This document shows, piece by piece, positions 1 through 11,073 of a DNA stretch of 64,000 nucleotides. The translations under genes were made by a program, and so were the position numbers. Location: assembly GCA_963745175.1 (NCBI GenBank), contig CAVUWK010000006.1, forward strand, positions 1 through 64,000, given 5' to 3'. Below the pieces are notes generated by a model that saw only the letters and a program-made list of their open reading frames with translations, did no database searches and had not been told where the DNA came from. How positions within the stretch are numbered: position 1 is the stretch's first letter; each line of letters opens with the position of its first letter. Source of the stretch: Bog-473 sp963745175 (GTDB taxonomy: Bacteria; Actinomycetota; Acidimicrobiia; Acidimicrobiales; RAAP-2).

Positions 1-558
1 CAGGGAGCGCAGAACCTCCGAGAAGCGCTGGGTTTCGTCCGTGTCTTGACCCGCCGCCGGTTCGTCGAGGAGGAGGACCTTGGGCCTGGTGGCAAGGGCA
101 CGCGCCAGCTCGACGAGGCGCCCGGTCCCCGTCGGCAAGGTGTCAGCTCGGTCATTGGCCACGGCTGTCAGTCCCAGCCGGTCCAGGATCTCCTCACGGA
201 TCTCGTGGATCGCTTTCGACCGTGCCTTCACAACACCCCGCTGCGCGATGGATGCGGCAACCCCGATGTTCTCGGCGACGGTCAGCGTGCCGAAGAGCTC
301 CAGGCGTTGGAACGTGCGGCCGAGCCCGAGCCGGGCCCGGCGATAGGACGACAGCCCGCGCAAATCCCGACTGTCGAGGCGCACGGTCCCCGCATTGGGG
401 CGCTGCATTCCGGTCACCACGTTGAACAGGGTCGTCTTGCCGGCTCCGTTCGGCCCGATCAATCCGGTGATCGCACCCTCACCGGCGCTGAGCGACACCT
501 CGGACAGCGCGGCCAAGCCCCCGAAGCGAACCGATACCTCTTGGATCTCAAGTCCCAC
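1..558 (-). CDS. livG: Branched-chain amino acid-type ABC transporter ATP-binding protein (LivG-like), partial
   Basis: Cytoplasmic ATPase of a Liv-type importer; the gene runs off the left edge, so only the first 186 residues are seen. The frame is open throughout. It shows Walker A GPNGAGKTT near residue 34, the Q-loop RTFQRLELFG, a degenerate signature LPTGTGRLVELARAL and Walker B KVLLLDEPAAG. The PTGT-type signature and the DEPAAG loop are usual for LivG rather than LivF. The start is taken as GTG 558, which overlaps the end of the upstream permease gene by 11 nt, so the two are translationally coupled. The substrate is unknown: Liv-type systems also carry aromatic and carboxylic acids, and the catabolic neighbours favour something other than amino acids (inference). 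Confidence 0.9.
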   Translation of the reverse strand, partial: MGLEIQEVSVRFGGLAALSEVSLSAGEGAITGLIGPNGAGKTTLFNVVTGMQRPNAGTVRLDSRDLRGLSSYRRARLGLGRTFQRLELFGTLTVAENIGVAASIAQRGVVKARSKAIHEIREEILDRLGLTAVANDRADTLPTGTGRLVELARALATRPKVLLLDEPAAGQDTDETQRFSEVLRSL

Positions 559-2720
559 TGGTGCCTCCGGCCCCCGACAGCGAGGGGAGCGGGTCGGCCG
601 AGCCGACCGGACCCTCGTCGGACGCCGCCTCGGCGAACCAGGCGTTCCTCTTTTCCTTCGACCGACGCTCGGGAAGGCCGAAGGCGGGTGGCGCGATCCT
701 CGCCCGGTAGTCGGCGACGTAGGCCGGGACCGGGAGCAGCGCGAGGTCGACCACCATGATGATGGTCATCGGCCAGTTGCCGATCGCCCCGCTCAACCGG
801 AGCGCCCAGGCCGCCCCGACCACCGCCACGATCAGGGCCACCAGCCAGCGGCGTCGCGCCACCGAGAGATAGACGGGGCGAATGCTGCCCGGAATCGTCC
901 CGTTGGGCGTGGTCCCCACGCCGATGCCGCCGAGGCCGACGAGGACCAGCGGCAACTGGGTGAGCGACGGGAAGAGGTTCGTGAAGAGCGGCGATCCCTG
1001 GTAAAGGCCGTTCAAGCCCGCAGCACCGAAGGAGGTGATCCCGAAGACAACCATCACCAAGAGCACGGAGAGCCCGTTGAAGAACTGGAAGATGTCGGGC
1101 GCCGCGCTGCCCAGCGCCATGCCGTAGATGCCGCCGCCGACCCCCGCCAGGGCGGCCGAGAAGGCGAAGACTCCGATGAGCGACGCCCGGCCGTTCATGC
1201 CCAGCGTGGCACATGCGGCGGGGCTGTCCTTCATGGCGAGCAGACGTTGCCCGAACTCCGATCGTCGCACGGCGACGACGAGGAGGACCAGGATCACGAA
1301 GGCCACCGACCCCGCGAGGAACTGCGACGTCTTGGAGGTGAGCGCGAGCGAACCGATGCGGAAGGGAGGGAAGTTGAGCGAACCCGAGCCGAAGGGGGCG
1401 TAGGGATGCCCGAAGAGGTTGAAGGATGGGAGCACGAACACCCAGTTGTCCATGGTGATGGCGAACGCCGCGGTGGCCAGTGCGAAGTAGATGCCCGAGA
1501 GCCGCAAGGCGGGGATGCCGACGATGACGCCGATCACCGCGCATACCCCGGCTGCCGCCAGGAGGGAGAGAGGATTCCCGTGGGCGCCCAGATGCCCCAC
1601 CATGGTGGCGCCGATGCCGGCGAAGGTCATCTGGCACAACGACAGGCGCCCCGCGTACCCGACGATGGGGACGACCGAGAGCCCGACGATGGCCAGCCCC
1701 CACATGCGATTGAGGCTGAACAGATCGGGCGTCGAGACGGTGGTGGCCAAGAAGACGGCGGCGATGATCGTGCCGACGCAGAACAGGCCGGTGCCGTTCC
1801 ATGTGGGGCGGAAGGCGAGCTCGCGGCTCCGGAGCTGGCGGTGCCCGCGCAGGCGCGACTGGGGGAGGACCAGGAGGGCAATGAAGAGGATGATCGCAGG
1901 CACCGCGTTCTCGAACCCTTGGACGTAGGGGTTCTGGGGCAGATAGGCCACCGAGTACGCGATGGAGAGGCCCAGGATGATCGCACCCACGAAGGTCATC
2001 GGAATGGAGCGCAGACGGCCGATGACCGACGCCGCGTAGGCGTTGACGATGAGCAGCGTCAGCGCGGAGGCCGACAGGGTGAGGGTGGGTGCGATGAGGA
2101 TCCCCGCCAGTGCGGCCAGCATGGAGCCGATGATCCAGGCGTTGCGGGCATTGGCAATGGCGCTCGACCCGTTGAGCGAGGTGAGCGTCCGGTCGTCGAC
2201 GCTGGCCCGCATGGTGACGCCCATCCGGGTGCGGTAGAGGAACAGCCGCAGCCCGATGGCGACGACCAGGGCCAGGATCAAGACGGTCACGTCGTTGTAG
2301 GAGATCCTGATCGACCCGAGGACCAAGGTGTCGTTGTTGAAGAGGGGGGGCAGGGCCCGGTAGGTCGTGGGATTCCAGATCCACTGCGCGAGACCCAGGA
2401 GCATGAGCGCGATGGCCAGCGTGACGACCAGTTTGGATGCCTCCGAGACACCTTCGAGCCGGCGCATCACCGACAGCTTCGATCACGATGCCGATGGCAG
2501 GCGCCAGCACGAAGAGGCAGACGAGAATGGAGACGAGCGTCGGCCAGCCCCAGCCGATGCTCATCTGCCAGTAGGCGAAGGCGCAGACCATCCCGATGGC
2601 GCCGTGCGCCCAATTGAAGATCCCGGTCGTCGTGTAGGTGAGGGTGAGGCCGCTCGCCGTTATCGCGTAGATGCCCGCTGCAGCCAGGCCGCCGATGGTG
2701 AAGACGATGAATTCATGCAC
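548..2720 (-). CDS. Fused LivH-LivM ABC transporter permease (frameshifted near 2470)
   Basis: Inner-membrane permease in which LivH and LivM are one polypeptide of about 723 residues. The N-terminal part (GTG 2720, with a GGGGGAC ribosome site) gives the LivH opening with TLTYTTTGIFNWAHGAIGM. The reading then passes into another frame at 2470-2471, where removing one G restores ...VIEAVVMRRLEG. From there LivH continues to about residue 300 and LivM follows (KDSPAACATLGMN loop, C-terminal half) up to 548. Hydrophobic segments occur throughout. LivH and LivM are normally separate genes; the absence of any stop or start between them shows a real fusion. The frameshift lies next to a GG pair and is probably a sequencing insertion. 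The gene follows the binding-protein gene by 87 nt and overlaps livG. Confidence 0.85.
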
Positions 2721-2807
2721 GGCCGTCCCCCGGCAGAATGATCAGTCGCATGTCCGGGCAAGACCATGGCAGTTTGCGCCCACCCCCGCGGCCTGCCGGA
2801 CCCATGC

Positions 2808-4207
2808 TCACAAGGAGTTCAGTTGCTGTTGCTGTTGCGCGGTCAGCTGCACGACGTTCTTGGGGTTGCAGTTCCAGATGGATTGCGTGGGCTTGGTGAT
2901 CGCCTTGTCGTAGACGATCCCCTTGGATTCGAGCTTCAGGATGGCGAAGCACGGCGAGGGCTGGGGGTTCTTGTTGGAGAGCGTCAAGCTGGGAATCGGC
3001 GCCTCGATGCCGCCGGCGTCCCAGTTCTTCACCGCAGCCGCGTTGTTCAGCACGCAGGTCACCGTGAGGCTGGCGCCACAGGCCGAGGCCGCCTTCGCCC
3101 ACAGGAGCCACGACTCGGCCCCCTCCTCGTCGTCGAAGTCGATGGTGTCGCCCTTGGCGTAGGTGTGCATGGTGTTGACGAGCTGCTCGGTCGAGGGGTT
3201 CTGCGAGGCCAGCGCGAGCGGCCACCACGACGTCTCGACGTAGACCGGCGGCAGACTGGGGTTCGTGGCCACGGCTTGCTGCGTCTGGGTGTTGGCGAAC
3301 TGGGTCCCCAGCAGGACGAAGGCCGGGTGGTAGCCGGCAGTGGTCATCGCCTGGGCGAAGGGGGTGAAGTTGGCGTTGTCGGCGGGCCACAGGGCCTGGA
3401 CCCCCTTGCTCTGGTAGTCCTCGACGTAGGGCGCCCAGTTCTCCACCGTGACCGGGGGCTCGAGGAAGTCGACGACATTCCAGCCCTGAGCCTCGGCGCC
3501 GAACTCGTCCTTCGTTTCGGGCTGGAGGACGGAGGGGGTGTCGGACCCACCCATGCCGGCCTGCTTGACCGCCTGCGGGTAGGCCTTGGCCAGCGCCCCG
3601 AACCATCCCGAGGTGATCGAGTTCGTGTTGATGCCGCTCGGGTCGACTTGGTCGGTGGCCAGATCGGAAGCGTTCGAGACGACATAGCCGCTGATCTGTC
3701 CCAGCCCGCACTTCTCACGGATGGGGACGGACGGCTGGTCGAGCGCCATGCCGCCGCCGACCGCCATGAAGTCGCTCTGGCAGGCCGCGGTTGCCTGCTG
3801 CGCCGCGTTGAACAGCGCGGCGTCACGGTTGTCGATCACGATTTTGCGCCCGTTGATGCCGCCCGAGGCGTTGCACCAGTCGGCGAATGCCTTGGCCTGC
3901 TGGGGGAACTCGGCCTCGAGTCCCGGGTCAACGGTGTTGGCGGCGTCGTTGAACACGGCGATGTTGATGGTCTTGGAGCCCACGCCGCGCACCGAGGAGG
4001 CACCGCCGGACCCCGGTTCGCAGATCTTGCCCGACACCGGGCCAGACGCCGTTGGTGGGGGCGCTCGAGGACAACGTCCGGCTGGCCGACGTCGCCGCCG
4101 AAGCGGTCGTCGACGGGAGCGCCACGTACGACCCGGCGACCATCACGGTCGCCAGGGCCAGCGGCAGCGCCGACCTTGCATGCTGGCGCTCGTCCTTTGC
4201 AGAACAT
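2808..4207 (-). CDS. ABC transporter substrate-binding protein, copy 1 (frameshifted near 4033)
   Basis: Extracytoplasmic binding protein for the adjacent Liv-type permease. The main frame (2808-4037, 409 residues) matches two other copies in this window (27909 and 35358) along its whole length. The signal peptide and the motif TNGVWPGVG lie in another frame just upstream; comparison with copy 3 shows one extra base near 4033 (GTCGGGC versus GTGGGC). A second extra base near 4194 would join MFCK to the hydrophobic signal segment. The start is taken as ATG 4207, 8 nt after GGGGAGGG. Eight cysteines are conserved between the three copies. Nearest relative in the window is copy 3, with the shared C-terminal stretch SIWNCNPKNVV. 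Type I periplasmic-binding fold (Peripla_BP_6-like) is inferred. Confidence 0.85.
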
Positions 4208-4234
4208 CCTCATACCCTCCCCGGAACACGTTTG

Positions 4235-4253
4235 CGATCGGGTCATTCAATCA
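4235..4253 (-). promoter_or_regulatory. Conserved element upstream of binding-protein copy 1
   Basis: Read on the minus strand this is TGATTGAATGACCCGATCG, 28 nt before the gene start. It matches the element at 35319-35337 in front of copy 3 (TGATTGAATGTCCCAATCA), where it forms a 6-bp inverted repeat with a 7-nt spacer. Operator or promoter role is inferred. Confidence 0.5.
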
Positions 4254-4661
4254 GCACCCCGGCTGGAGCGGGGATCGGCCCGCAGAGGCGAGCCGAGAGA
4301 AGATGCACAGAACCGGACCCTCGGCTGCTGGTACCCCCGGAATTCACTTTTCCCTCCCTGAGCCGAGGGCGAGTGCCCTCGTCCCATGCACATGCCGGCA
4401 CGGCGCGTGTCGGTACGTCCCGCATCTCAGCATGCGGTGACGGACTCTACACGGTGAACCAACATCGAATATAGTATACGAACGAACTTTTCGGGGGGAG
4501 TCGTAGGACAATGGGGCCAGTGCTCGGCAGGGTTCGGTCGGCCGGTGATGCTCGGGTCGGCCGGCGGGCCTGGCATGTCGGCCCGCGGTCCAGGAGGCAG
4601 AGTCTCGATATGCCTGGCGGCGTTCGATCATGCTCCGGCTCGGGGGGAATCTGACACGTCA
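4254..4661. other. Divergent intergenic region between binding-protein gene and acyl-CoA synthetase
   Basis: About 400 nt with no convincing gene. It holds an AT-rich patch at 4467-4484 (GAATATAGTATACGAACG) that stands out in this GC-rich DNA. It contains TATAGT on the plus strand and TATACT on the minus strand, so it may supply -10 elements for both directions, although both starts are about 200 nt or more away. Confidence 0.4.
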
Positions 4662-6230
4662 ATGAGTGAATTCAATCTGGCCGACCTCTGGGAGGCGGTC
4701 GCCGACCGCGTGCCGGATCGCGTCGCGCTTCGCTGTGGGGAGCAGCGCCGGACCTACGCGCAACTCGAGGAGCAGTCCAACCGATTGGCCCACTGGTACC
4801 TCGAACAGGGCGTGCAGACGGGCGACCACATCGGGCTCTACGCGGAGAACTGTGTGGAGTACGTCGAGGCCACGTTGGCCGCCTACAAGGTCCGGGCTGT
4901 GCCTATCAACATCAACTATCGGTATACCGCCGGGGAGTTGCAGCATCTCTTCAATGATGCCGACCTCGTGGGCGTCGTGCATCAGTGGGGGTTCACAAGA
5001 CCGAGTGACGGAGGTGGCGCCCCAGGTCCCGACGCTCCGTTGGAAACTGGCTACCGGTTCCACGTACGACGATGCGCTGGCCTCGTCGTCGCCGGCTCGG
5101 GACTTTGGCCCTCGGTCGGGGGACGATCGCTACATCCTGTACACCGGCGGCACCACAGGTTTTCCCAAAGGCGTGGTGTGGCGACAGGAAGACGCCTTCT
5201 TCGCCTGTATGGGGGGTGGCAATCCCGCCCTTCCCGAGGTCACGTCGGTCGCGGAGCTGGTCCAGCGGATCGCGCCCGATCAGAGCATTTTTCTGCTCCT
5301 CGCTCCGTTGATGCACGCGGCAGGCGGATGGGTGGTGCTGCTCCACCTCTTCAGCGGGAACAAGGTCGTCTTGTGGTCGGGCTCGCTCGATCCGCCCGAG
5401 GTATGGCGCACGATCGAGCGAGAGAAGGTCACGGCCACCAGCACCGTGGGGGACGCTGTCATGCGACCCTTGCTTGACGCATGGGACGACTTCGATCCAA
5501 AACCCGACATCGAGTCGTTGGCGGTGGTCAGCTCGGGTGGCGCGCCTCTGTCGACGGCGTTGCGCGATCGGTTCCTCTCGACGTTCCCCTCCATCCCACT
5601 CTCCGACGGGTATGGATCGTCCGAGACCGGGATTCAGGCCGGGCGCATCTTCTTGGGGCCGATCGGGGAGAAGCCGGAGCCGCAGTTCACCGCCCAGCAG
5701 GCGGTGGTGATGGATGAGGAGACCCACCGACCCGTGGTACCAGGTTCGGGCATGGTCGGACGCGTGGCTCGCACCGGGCGCGTTCCTGTGGGCTACCACA
5801 AGGACCCGGCGAAATCGGCCGCAACATTCGTCGAGTGGGAGGGACGCCGATGGTCGCTCACGGGGGACATGGGTACCGTGGCGGAGGATGGCACCATCAC
5901 CTTGCTCGGGCGGGGCAACCTGTGCATCAACACCGGGAGGCGAGAAGGTCTATCCCGAGGAGGTCGAGGGCGTGCTGCGCCAGTCCCGTGCCGTCTACGA
6001 CGTGGTGGTCGTCGGCGTCCCCGATGAGCGCTGGGGGGAGCGTGTCGTCGCTGTCGTGCAGCCGACGTCCGGGACGGAACCTACGGAGGGCGAGCTGATG
6101 GCGTCTGGTGCGGGCCTCACTGGCTGGCTACAAGGTGCCGAAACAGGTGATCTTCGTCGATGAGGTTGTCCGGTCTCCGACCGGGAAGGCCGACTACCGC
6201 TGGGCGGCAGCGGTGGCGGCGTCAGCCTGA
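4662..6230 (+). CDS. AMP-forming fatty acyl-CoA synthetase (FadD-like), three frameshifts
   Basis: Would activate a carboxylic acid to its CoA thioester in the cytoplasm. With three single-base corrections the gene encodes about 521 residues, the normal length of the family. Seen are the start MSEFNLADLWEAVADRVPD, the phosphate-binding loop YTGGTTGFPKG near residue 162, the STGD-like LTGDMGT, and the C-terminal hinge and catalytic-lysine region SLAGYKVPKQ...PTGKADYRW. The reading frame changes at the GGGGG run 4987-4991, near 5935-5940 (before GEKVYPEEVEG) and at 6107-6108; in each case one base too many restores the family motif. Sequencing error is the likeliest cause, though decay cannot be excluded. 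The gene is divergent from the ABC operon and convergent with the CoA-transferase that follows. Confidence 0.8.
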
Positions 6231-6304
6231 AGACGGCCGAGCAGGTCGTTCCTGAGGCGTTGCAGCGACCTCGGCTCGCTGGCGTCAGAGGCCCTTGGGC
6301 AAGG

Positions 6305-8629
6305 TCACCGACCAGGCCGGACCGCCGCAAGCGCCTCGATCGCTGCAGGGTGAGTAGCCGAGCTCCCCGAGAACGGCGTCGTTGTCGCGGCCGAGTGTCG
6401 GCGCCGGCGACCTGAGCCACTGGGCAACCCGCGAAAAGCGAAACGGCAGCGTCGGGATCTCATGAGCTGCCAGTGATCGCGATGGTCCTCCACTTCGAAG
6501 AGGCCTCGGTGTCGGAGCTGCGGGTTGGCCGCGATGTCGCGGGGAGGAACCACGACGGACGCCGGTATGCCTGCGTCGAGAAGCATCTGGGCGGACTCCT
6601 CGGCCGAGCGCTGGCTGGTCCACCGCGACAGCTCACGGTCGATGTTGTCGTGCGCACCGCGTCGGCCGACGGAATGGCCCAACTCGCCACGGCGCGCCCA
6701 TTGCGGGTCAGCCGAGTAGCGACCGCAGAGACCGCCACTGCGTCGTCAGCTGGCAATGGCAATGGCGACCCACTGGTCTTCGCCGGCACAAGGGTAGACG
6801 CCTTGGGGGGCGGCCTGCGGACCTCTGTTGCCTTCACGACAGAGCAACGTCCCACTCGAGCCGTACTCGACCACTTGTTCCGCTGCGGCATTGAGCACGG
6901 ACTCGACCATGGCGGTCTCGACCAAGCTTCCCCCGCCGACTCGATCGCGCTCCATCAACGCAAGCATGGTGGCAATGACAGCATGCATCCCGGCCAAGGG
7001 ATCGCAGGCCCCTCGCACCAACACCGGGGGCCCCTCGGCGAAGCCCGTCAACCAGGACATGCCGGTGAGGCACTCCATCGTCTGGGCGAAGCCAGTCCGA
7101 TCCCTCCAGGGGCCGTCAAGCCCGAAGGCAGGCATCCGCACCATGATGAGCTGGTCGTTCAGCGAGTGGACTCGGTCCCAGCCGAAGCCGAACTGCTCCA
7201 TGACCCGAGGGGTGAAGTTCTCGACCAGGACATCGGCGGTCTGCAGGAGTCGTTCGAGCATCTCGGACCCCTCCGGGCGCGACAGATCGAAGGTGACGCC
7301 ACGTTTTCCCGCATTGGCTGCATGGAAGATCGGACTCCACTCCCACCATCGGTCGTGTGTCGGGGGACGGGTACTGGCGAAGCGCATGTTGTCAGGTCTC
7401 GTGACCGACTCGATCTTGATGACGTCGGCCCCCAGATTGGCCAAGGCAGCCGTGGCCACCGGACCGGCCCACCACGCGGTGCAGTCGACGACACGAATGT
7501 CGGCAAGGGGGAGCCGCCAGCCATCGGCGCCCGCACCGTCTTCTGGAGGGATTGCGCGGCCAGCCCGGTTGGAGGACTTCGTCCGCTGGGGCCACTCGAT
7601 CGAGCCGTCATGTTGACCGAGCTCTGGAGCAGGGGCGAACTCTCGTGGGGAGAGCCCTGAGATCCGATAGGGAACTCGGGGTTGGACGAACCGACCGGAG
7701 GGATTCGGGACGAAGACACGGCGGGCGACGAACTGTTCGAACTGCGTCATTGTGGAGCCGTCGAGGAGCGGACCCGCCGGGATCCGGTACAGGGCCGCCG
7801 CTTGCAGAATCTCCTCGGTAGTGTGCTGCGTCGTGTACTGATGCACGGCGGAGAGGAACTCCACCCGGCGGCGAAATCGCTTGGCGACCTGAGGAAGATC
7901 GGGGTCCGCCACAAGGTCGGGCCGCTGAATCATGAGCAAGAAGTCCTGGAACTGTTGGGCGCTGTTCGTGGTGACGACGAAGTACCCGTCCCGCGTGGGC
8001 TCGATGGAGGGAACCTCGATCGTCCGTCCCGTGCCCGCGACCCGGGGCCGCCCAGCAAAGGACGCGAAGACCGAGGGATACGTGACCATGGTGACGGCCA
8101 TGCAATCGAGCATCGCCACATCGACCAGCTCGCCCTGGCCACTGCGAAAGGCCTCACGGAGCGCAGCGATCGCCCCCAACGCGGCATAGGTACCCGACAC
8201 CCACTCGCCCAGGCGACCGCCGGCGGACAGAGGCGGTTGCTCCGGGAGGCCGCGCTGCCCGATGGATCCGCACGCGGCCTGCAGGGTGAACTCTGTGCTC
8301 GGGCGACCAGCCCAGGGCCCGTCGCAGCCGAACGGCGTGATGGCCACGACCACCAATGACGGGTTGTCACTCCAGAGGGCACCTGTGTCGACGGGCTTAT
8401 CGCTGAGGAAGACATCAGCCGCGGCCAGCAGATCCCCTGGCTGACCATGAACGGAGCGCTTCGACGTGTTGAGATACTCGAAGAGGGCACCCGATCCCCA
8501 CTGTCGTAACGGGTCACCTTCGGATGGCTCCACCTTGACCACGTCCGCACCGGCGTCGGCTAACAGTTTGGAGCAGTAGGGCCCGGCGATTTCTGTCGTG
8601 CAGTCAACCACGCGAACACCGTCGAGCAT
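6305..8629 (-). CDS. Two-domain class III CoA-transferase (CaiB/BaiF family), frameshifted at 3' end
   Basis: Two tandem CaiB/BaiF domains in one polypeptide. Domain 1 starts at ATG 8629 with DGVRVVDCTTEIAGPYCSKLLADAGADVVKVE. Domain 2 starts near residue 379 with DIRVVDCTAWWAGPVATAALANLGADVIKIE. The open frame stops at 6746, but the expected C-terminal part (DNIDRELSRWTSQRSAEES, then the HEIPTLPF and GRDNDAVLGELGYS stretches) continues in shifting frames to about 6305, requiring indels near 6740-6700, 6480, 6465 and 6347. The usual catalytic Asp of these enzymes is not evident: domain 1 has Glu113 in RPSTEFTLQA and domain 2 has Ala in GFAQTMECLTG. Family members move CoA between acids or racemise acyl-CoAs; which of these applies is unknown. 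Confidence 0.8.
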
Positions 8630-8690
8630 CAGGAGGCAGCCCGTCGAGTCGCTGTCGAGAACGGGTTTCTAGGCAGCGGACAGCGCATGG

Positions 8691-8715
8691 CAGACTGAAT
8701 ATAATATAGAGATTG
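8691..8715. promoter_or_regulatory. AT-rich divergent promoter/operator element
   Basis: The stretch begins CAGACTGAATATAAT and contains a perfect TATAAT at 8700-8705 reading toward the amidohydrolase at 8756, plus TATATT on the other strand toward the CoA-transferase. The same 15-mer with one mismatch (CAAACTGAATATAAT) lies at 21921-21935 in another divergent gap. Confidence 0.5.
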
Positions 8716-8755
8716 CTGGCCACGCTTGCCGGTTTGCTGGTTCAAGGGGGCGCCG

Positions 8756-10057
8756 ATGAAGGCAGACGACATGATCCTCATCAGCGTGGACGATCACATC
8801 GCAGAGCCAGCGGACATGTTCGACGCCCACGTGCCCGCCAAGTACCGACACCTCGCACCCCGGGTCGAAACGGACGAGCACGGATTCCAGCAGTGGTGGT
8901 ACGGCGACAAGAAGGGTCGAAACCTCGGGCTCAACGCTGTCGCCGGCAAGCCACCGGAGATGTTCAACGTCAACCCAACGAACTACAGCGAAATGCGTCC
9001 GGGTTGTTACGACGTGCACGAACGAGTACGCGACATGTCGGCTGGGGGCACACTCGCGGGTCTCAACTTCCCGAATTGGACCGGGTTCTCGGGTCAAGTG
9101 CTCAACGAAGGACCGGATCTGGCCGTGAACGAGGTCATGATCAAGGCGTACAACGACTGGCATGTCGACGAATGGTGCGGCAGCCATCCCGATCGGTTCA
9201 TCGCCTGTGGCATCCTGCCGCTGTTCGACGTGTCCAAAGCGGCAGACGAGGTCCGTCGGCTCGCCGGCAAGGGGTGCCACGCCGTCACCTTCTCGGAGAA
9301 TCCAGCCGCCCTCCAGATGCCTTCGATCCATTCGGGCCACTGGGATCCCCTCTTCGCTGCATGCTCCGACGAAGGCACAGTCCTGTGCCTGCATGTTGGT
9401 TCGTCCTCCAAGGCGGCGGCAACCTCAGCTGATGCGCCTGCCTCGGTCGCGATGGGGCTCTCGTCGGTGATGTCGATCTACTCGCTCGGCGATCTGTTGT
9501 GGGCTGATTTCTGGTGGCGCTTTCCCAACCTCATGTTCTCTCTCACCGAGGGGGACATCGGATGGATCCCGTACTTCCTGCAGCGGGCTGAGCACACTCA
9601 GCAACGTCACTCGGGCTGGACGGGGCAGAGCTTCCCCGACGGGATGGGACCTGCCGATGTGTTCAGGCAGAGAGTTCTGTGCTGCTTCATCAATGACCCA
9701 GTCGGAGTGAGCCTCATCGATCAATTCAATATCGACAATGTCTGCTGGGAGTCCGATTTTCCGCACTCCGACAGTTCGTGGCCTTATGGGCCGGAGGTCA
9801 ACGAATCCCAATTCGCAGCACTTTCCGACGAGCAAATCAACAAGATCACTCATGCCAATGCCATGCGTCATTTCTCGTTCGACCCATTTGAGACGAGGCC
9901 GCGAGAGCGGGCCACGGTCAGCGCATTGAGAGCTGAAGCGAAAGACGTCGACACGGTGACGAGGGTGGGAAGAGCACCCGACCAGAGTGATCGTGACTAC
10001 TTCAGAAGTCTTGGCCCTCGGCCGCCGCTCACAACCGAAGTGGCTCCATCAGGATGA
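8756..10057 (+). CDS. Amidohydrolase-2 family protein (copy A)
   Basis: A 433-residue cytoplasmic TIM-barrel protein of the Amidohydro_2 family, which includes metal-dependent decarboxylases such as ACMSD and gamma-resorcylate decarboxylase as well as hydrolases. Visible are the strand-1 motif SVDDHIAEP, the LHVGSS stretch after strand 5, and the late Asp motif WESDFPHSDSSWP. ATG 8756 is chosen over an upstream in-frame start because AAGGGGG precedes it. It is transcribed alone from the AT-rich promoter 45 nt upstream, divergent from the CoA-transferase. Substrate unknown; one of six paralogues in the window. Confidence 0.85.
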   Translation: MKADDMILISVDDHIAEPADMFDAHVPAKYRHLAPRVETDEHGFQQWWYGDKKGRNLGLNAVAGKPPEMFNVNPTNYSEMRPGCYDVHERVRDMSAGGTLAGLNFPNWTGFSGQVLNEGPDLAVNEVMIKAYNDWHVDEWCGSHPDRFIACGILPLFDVSKAADEVRRLAGKGCHAVTFSENPAALQMPSIHSGHWDPLFAACSDEGTVLCLHVGSSSKAAATSADAPASVAMGLSSVMSIYSLGDLLWADFWWRFPNLMFSLTEGDIGWIPYFLQRAEHTQQRHSGWTGQSFPDGMGPADVFRQRVLCCFINDPVGVSLIDQFNIDNVCWESDFPHSDSSWPYGPEVNESQFAALSDEQINKITHANAMRHFSFDPFETRPRERATVSALRAEAKDVDTVTRVGRAPDQSDRDYFRSLGPRPPLTTEVAPSG

Positions 10058-10064
10058 TCGACCT

Positions 10065-10988
10065 CTAGTTCGACCAGGTCTGCAGGCCGCGGCCCTGGGT
10101 CCCGAAGATCTGTGTCGCCATGACGTCGCCGATCCGAGATGCGTCCCAACGCTTTCCGTCGTTGGAGGCCGAGGCGCCCTCCACCCAGCCCTGCATCAGA
10201 TGGATCTTGTCGCCAATCACGCGGATGACCTGCCCGGTCACGTGCTGCGCCTCGTCCGAGGCCAACCACGCGACCACCGGTGAGCTCCCGGCGGGATCGA
10301 GGGGATGGAAGGAGTCCTCGGGTATCTCGTCCGGTTCGACGACAGCAGGGGCATTGGGCATGGTGCCTGTGATGCGCGTCGCTCCAGCCGGTCCAATGGC
10401 ATTGACCGTCACCCCGACGCGGTGCAACTCAAGAGCCAGGGTCAGCGTGAGCCCCACGACGGCGGCCTTGGCGGTGGCATAGTTCGTCTGACCGAAGTTG
10501 CCGACGAGCCCGGCACCCGAGGTCGTGTTGATGATCCGGCCTCGACTGTCCAGTCCCGCCTTGTCGAGCGAGCGCCAATGGCGAGCGGCGGCGCGGCTGG
10601 TCAGCCATGGACCTCTGACGTGGACCCCCATGACGGCGTCCCAGGCCTCTGTGGTGAGGTTCCAGATGGCTCCGTCGCGCACGATTCCGGCGTTGTTGAC
10701 CAGAATGTCGAATCGTCCCCATTCGCCGAGCGCACGTTCGATCATTGCCTCGGCGTCGGCTTCATCGACAACGTTGCCATAGTCCGCGACGGCCGTCCCC
10801 CCTCGGGCGACGATCAGGTCGACAGTGAGGTCCGCGTCCTTGCTGGAACCTTCACCGTTCACCGAAGTCCCCAAATCGTTGACCACGATTCGTGCACCGT
10901 GACGCGCTAACTCCAAGGCATGCCCACGACCGATGCCATGGCCGGCGCCCGTGACAACCGCAACCTTTCCTTCAAGCATTTCGCTCAT
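10065..10988 (-). CDS. SDR family oxidoreductase (hydroxyacyl-CoA dehydrogenase-like)
   Basis: A 307-residue classical/extended SDR. The cofactor motif TGAGHGIG is near residue 14, the NNAG motif follows VDILVNNAG-like FDILVNNAGIVRDG, and the catalytic Tyr-Lys pair is NYATAKAA. The VVNDLGTSVNGEGSS stretch is typical of SDRs related to the dehydrogenase domain of peroxisomal multifunctional enzyme type 2 and to mycobacterial sterol side-chain dehydrogenases. It probably oxidises a 3-hydroxyacyl-CoA with NAD (inference). ATG 10988 follows AGGGA and removes an unsupported 65-residue extension. It is convergent with the amidohydrolase, 7 nt apart. Confidence 0.88.
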   Translation of the reverse strand: MSEMLEGKVAVVTGAGHGIGRGHALELARHGARIVVNDLGTSVNGEGSSKDADLTVDLIVARGGTAVADYGNVVDEADAEAMIERALGEWGRFDILVNNAGIVRDGAIWNLTTEAWDAVMGVHVRGPWLTSRAAARHWRSLDKAGLDSRGRIINTTSGAGLVGNFGQTNYATAKAAVVGLTLTLALELHRVGVTVNAIGPAGATRITGTMPNAPAVVEPDEIPEDSFHPLDPAGSSPVVAWLASDEAQHVTGQVIRVIGDKIHLMQGWVEGASASNDGKRWDASRIGDVMATQIFGTQGRGLQTWSN

Positions 10989-11073
10989 GCGTCCCTGCCC
11001 TCGCCCACGTGTTGGCGATGCCTGAAAGGAGAGGTGAACGAGCGTTGAGGAGACCGTGTTGCATATCCCGCAT

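Noticed and set aside
395..2617. A 740-residue open frame on the plus strand
   Set aside because: It is antisense to the LivH-LivM gene, has a highly repetitive Asp/Gly/Arg-rich composition typical of shadow frames in GC-rich DNA, and matches no family.
4390..4640. Small ORFs in the divergent gap before the acyl-CoA synthetase
   Set aside because: They lack ribosome sites and have Arg/Pro-rich compositions; no homologous pattern recognised.
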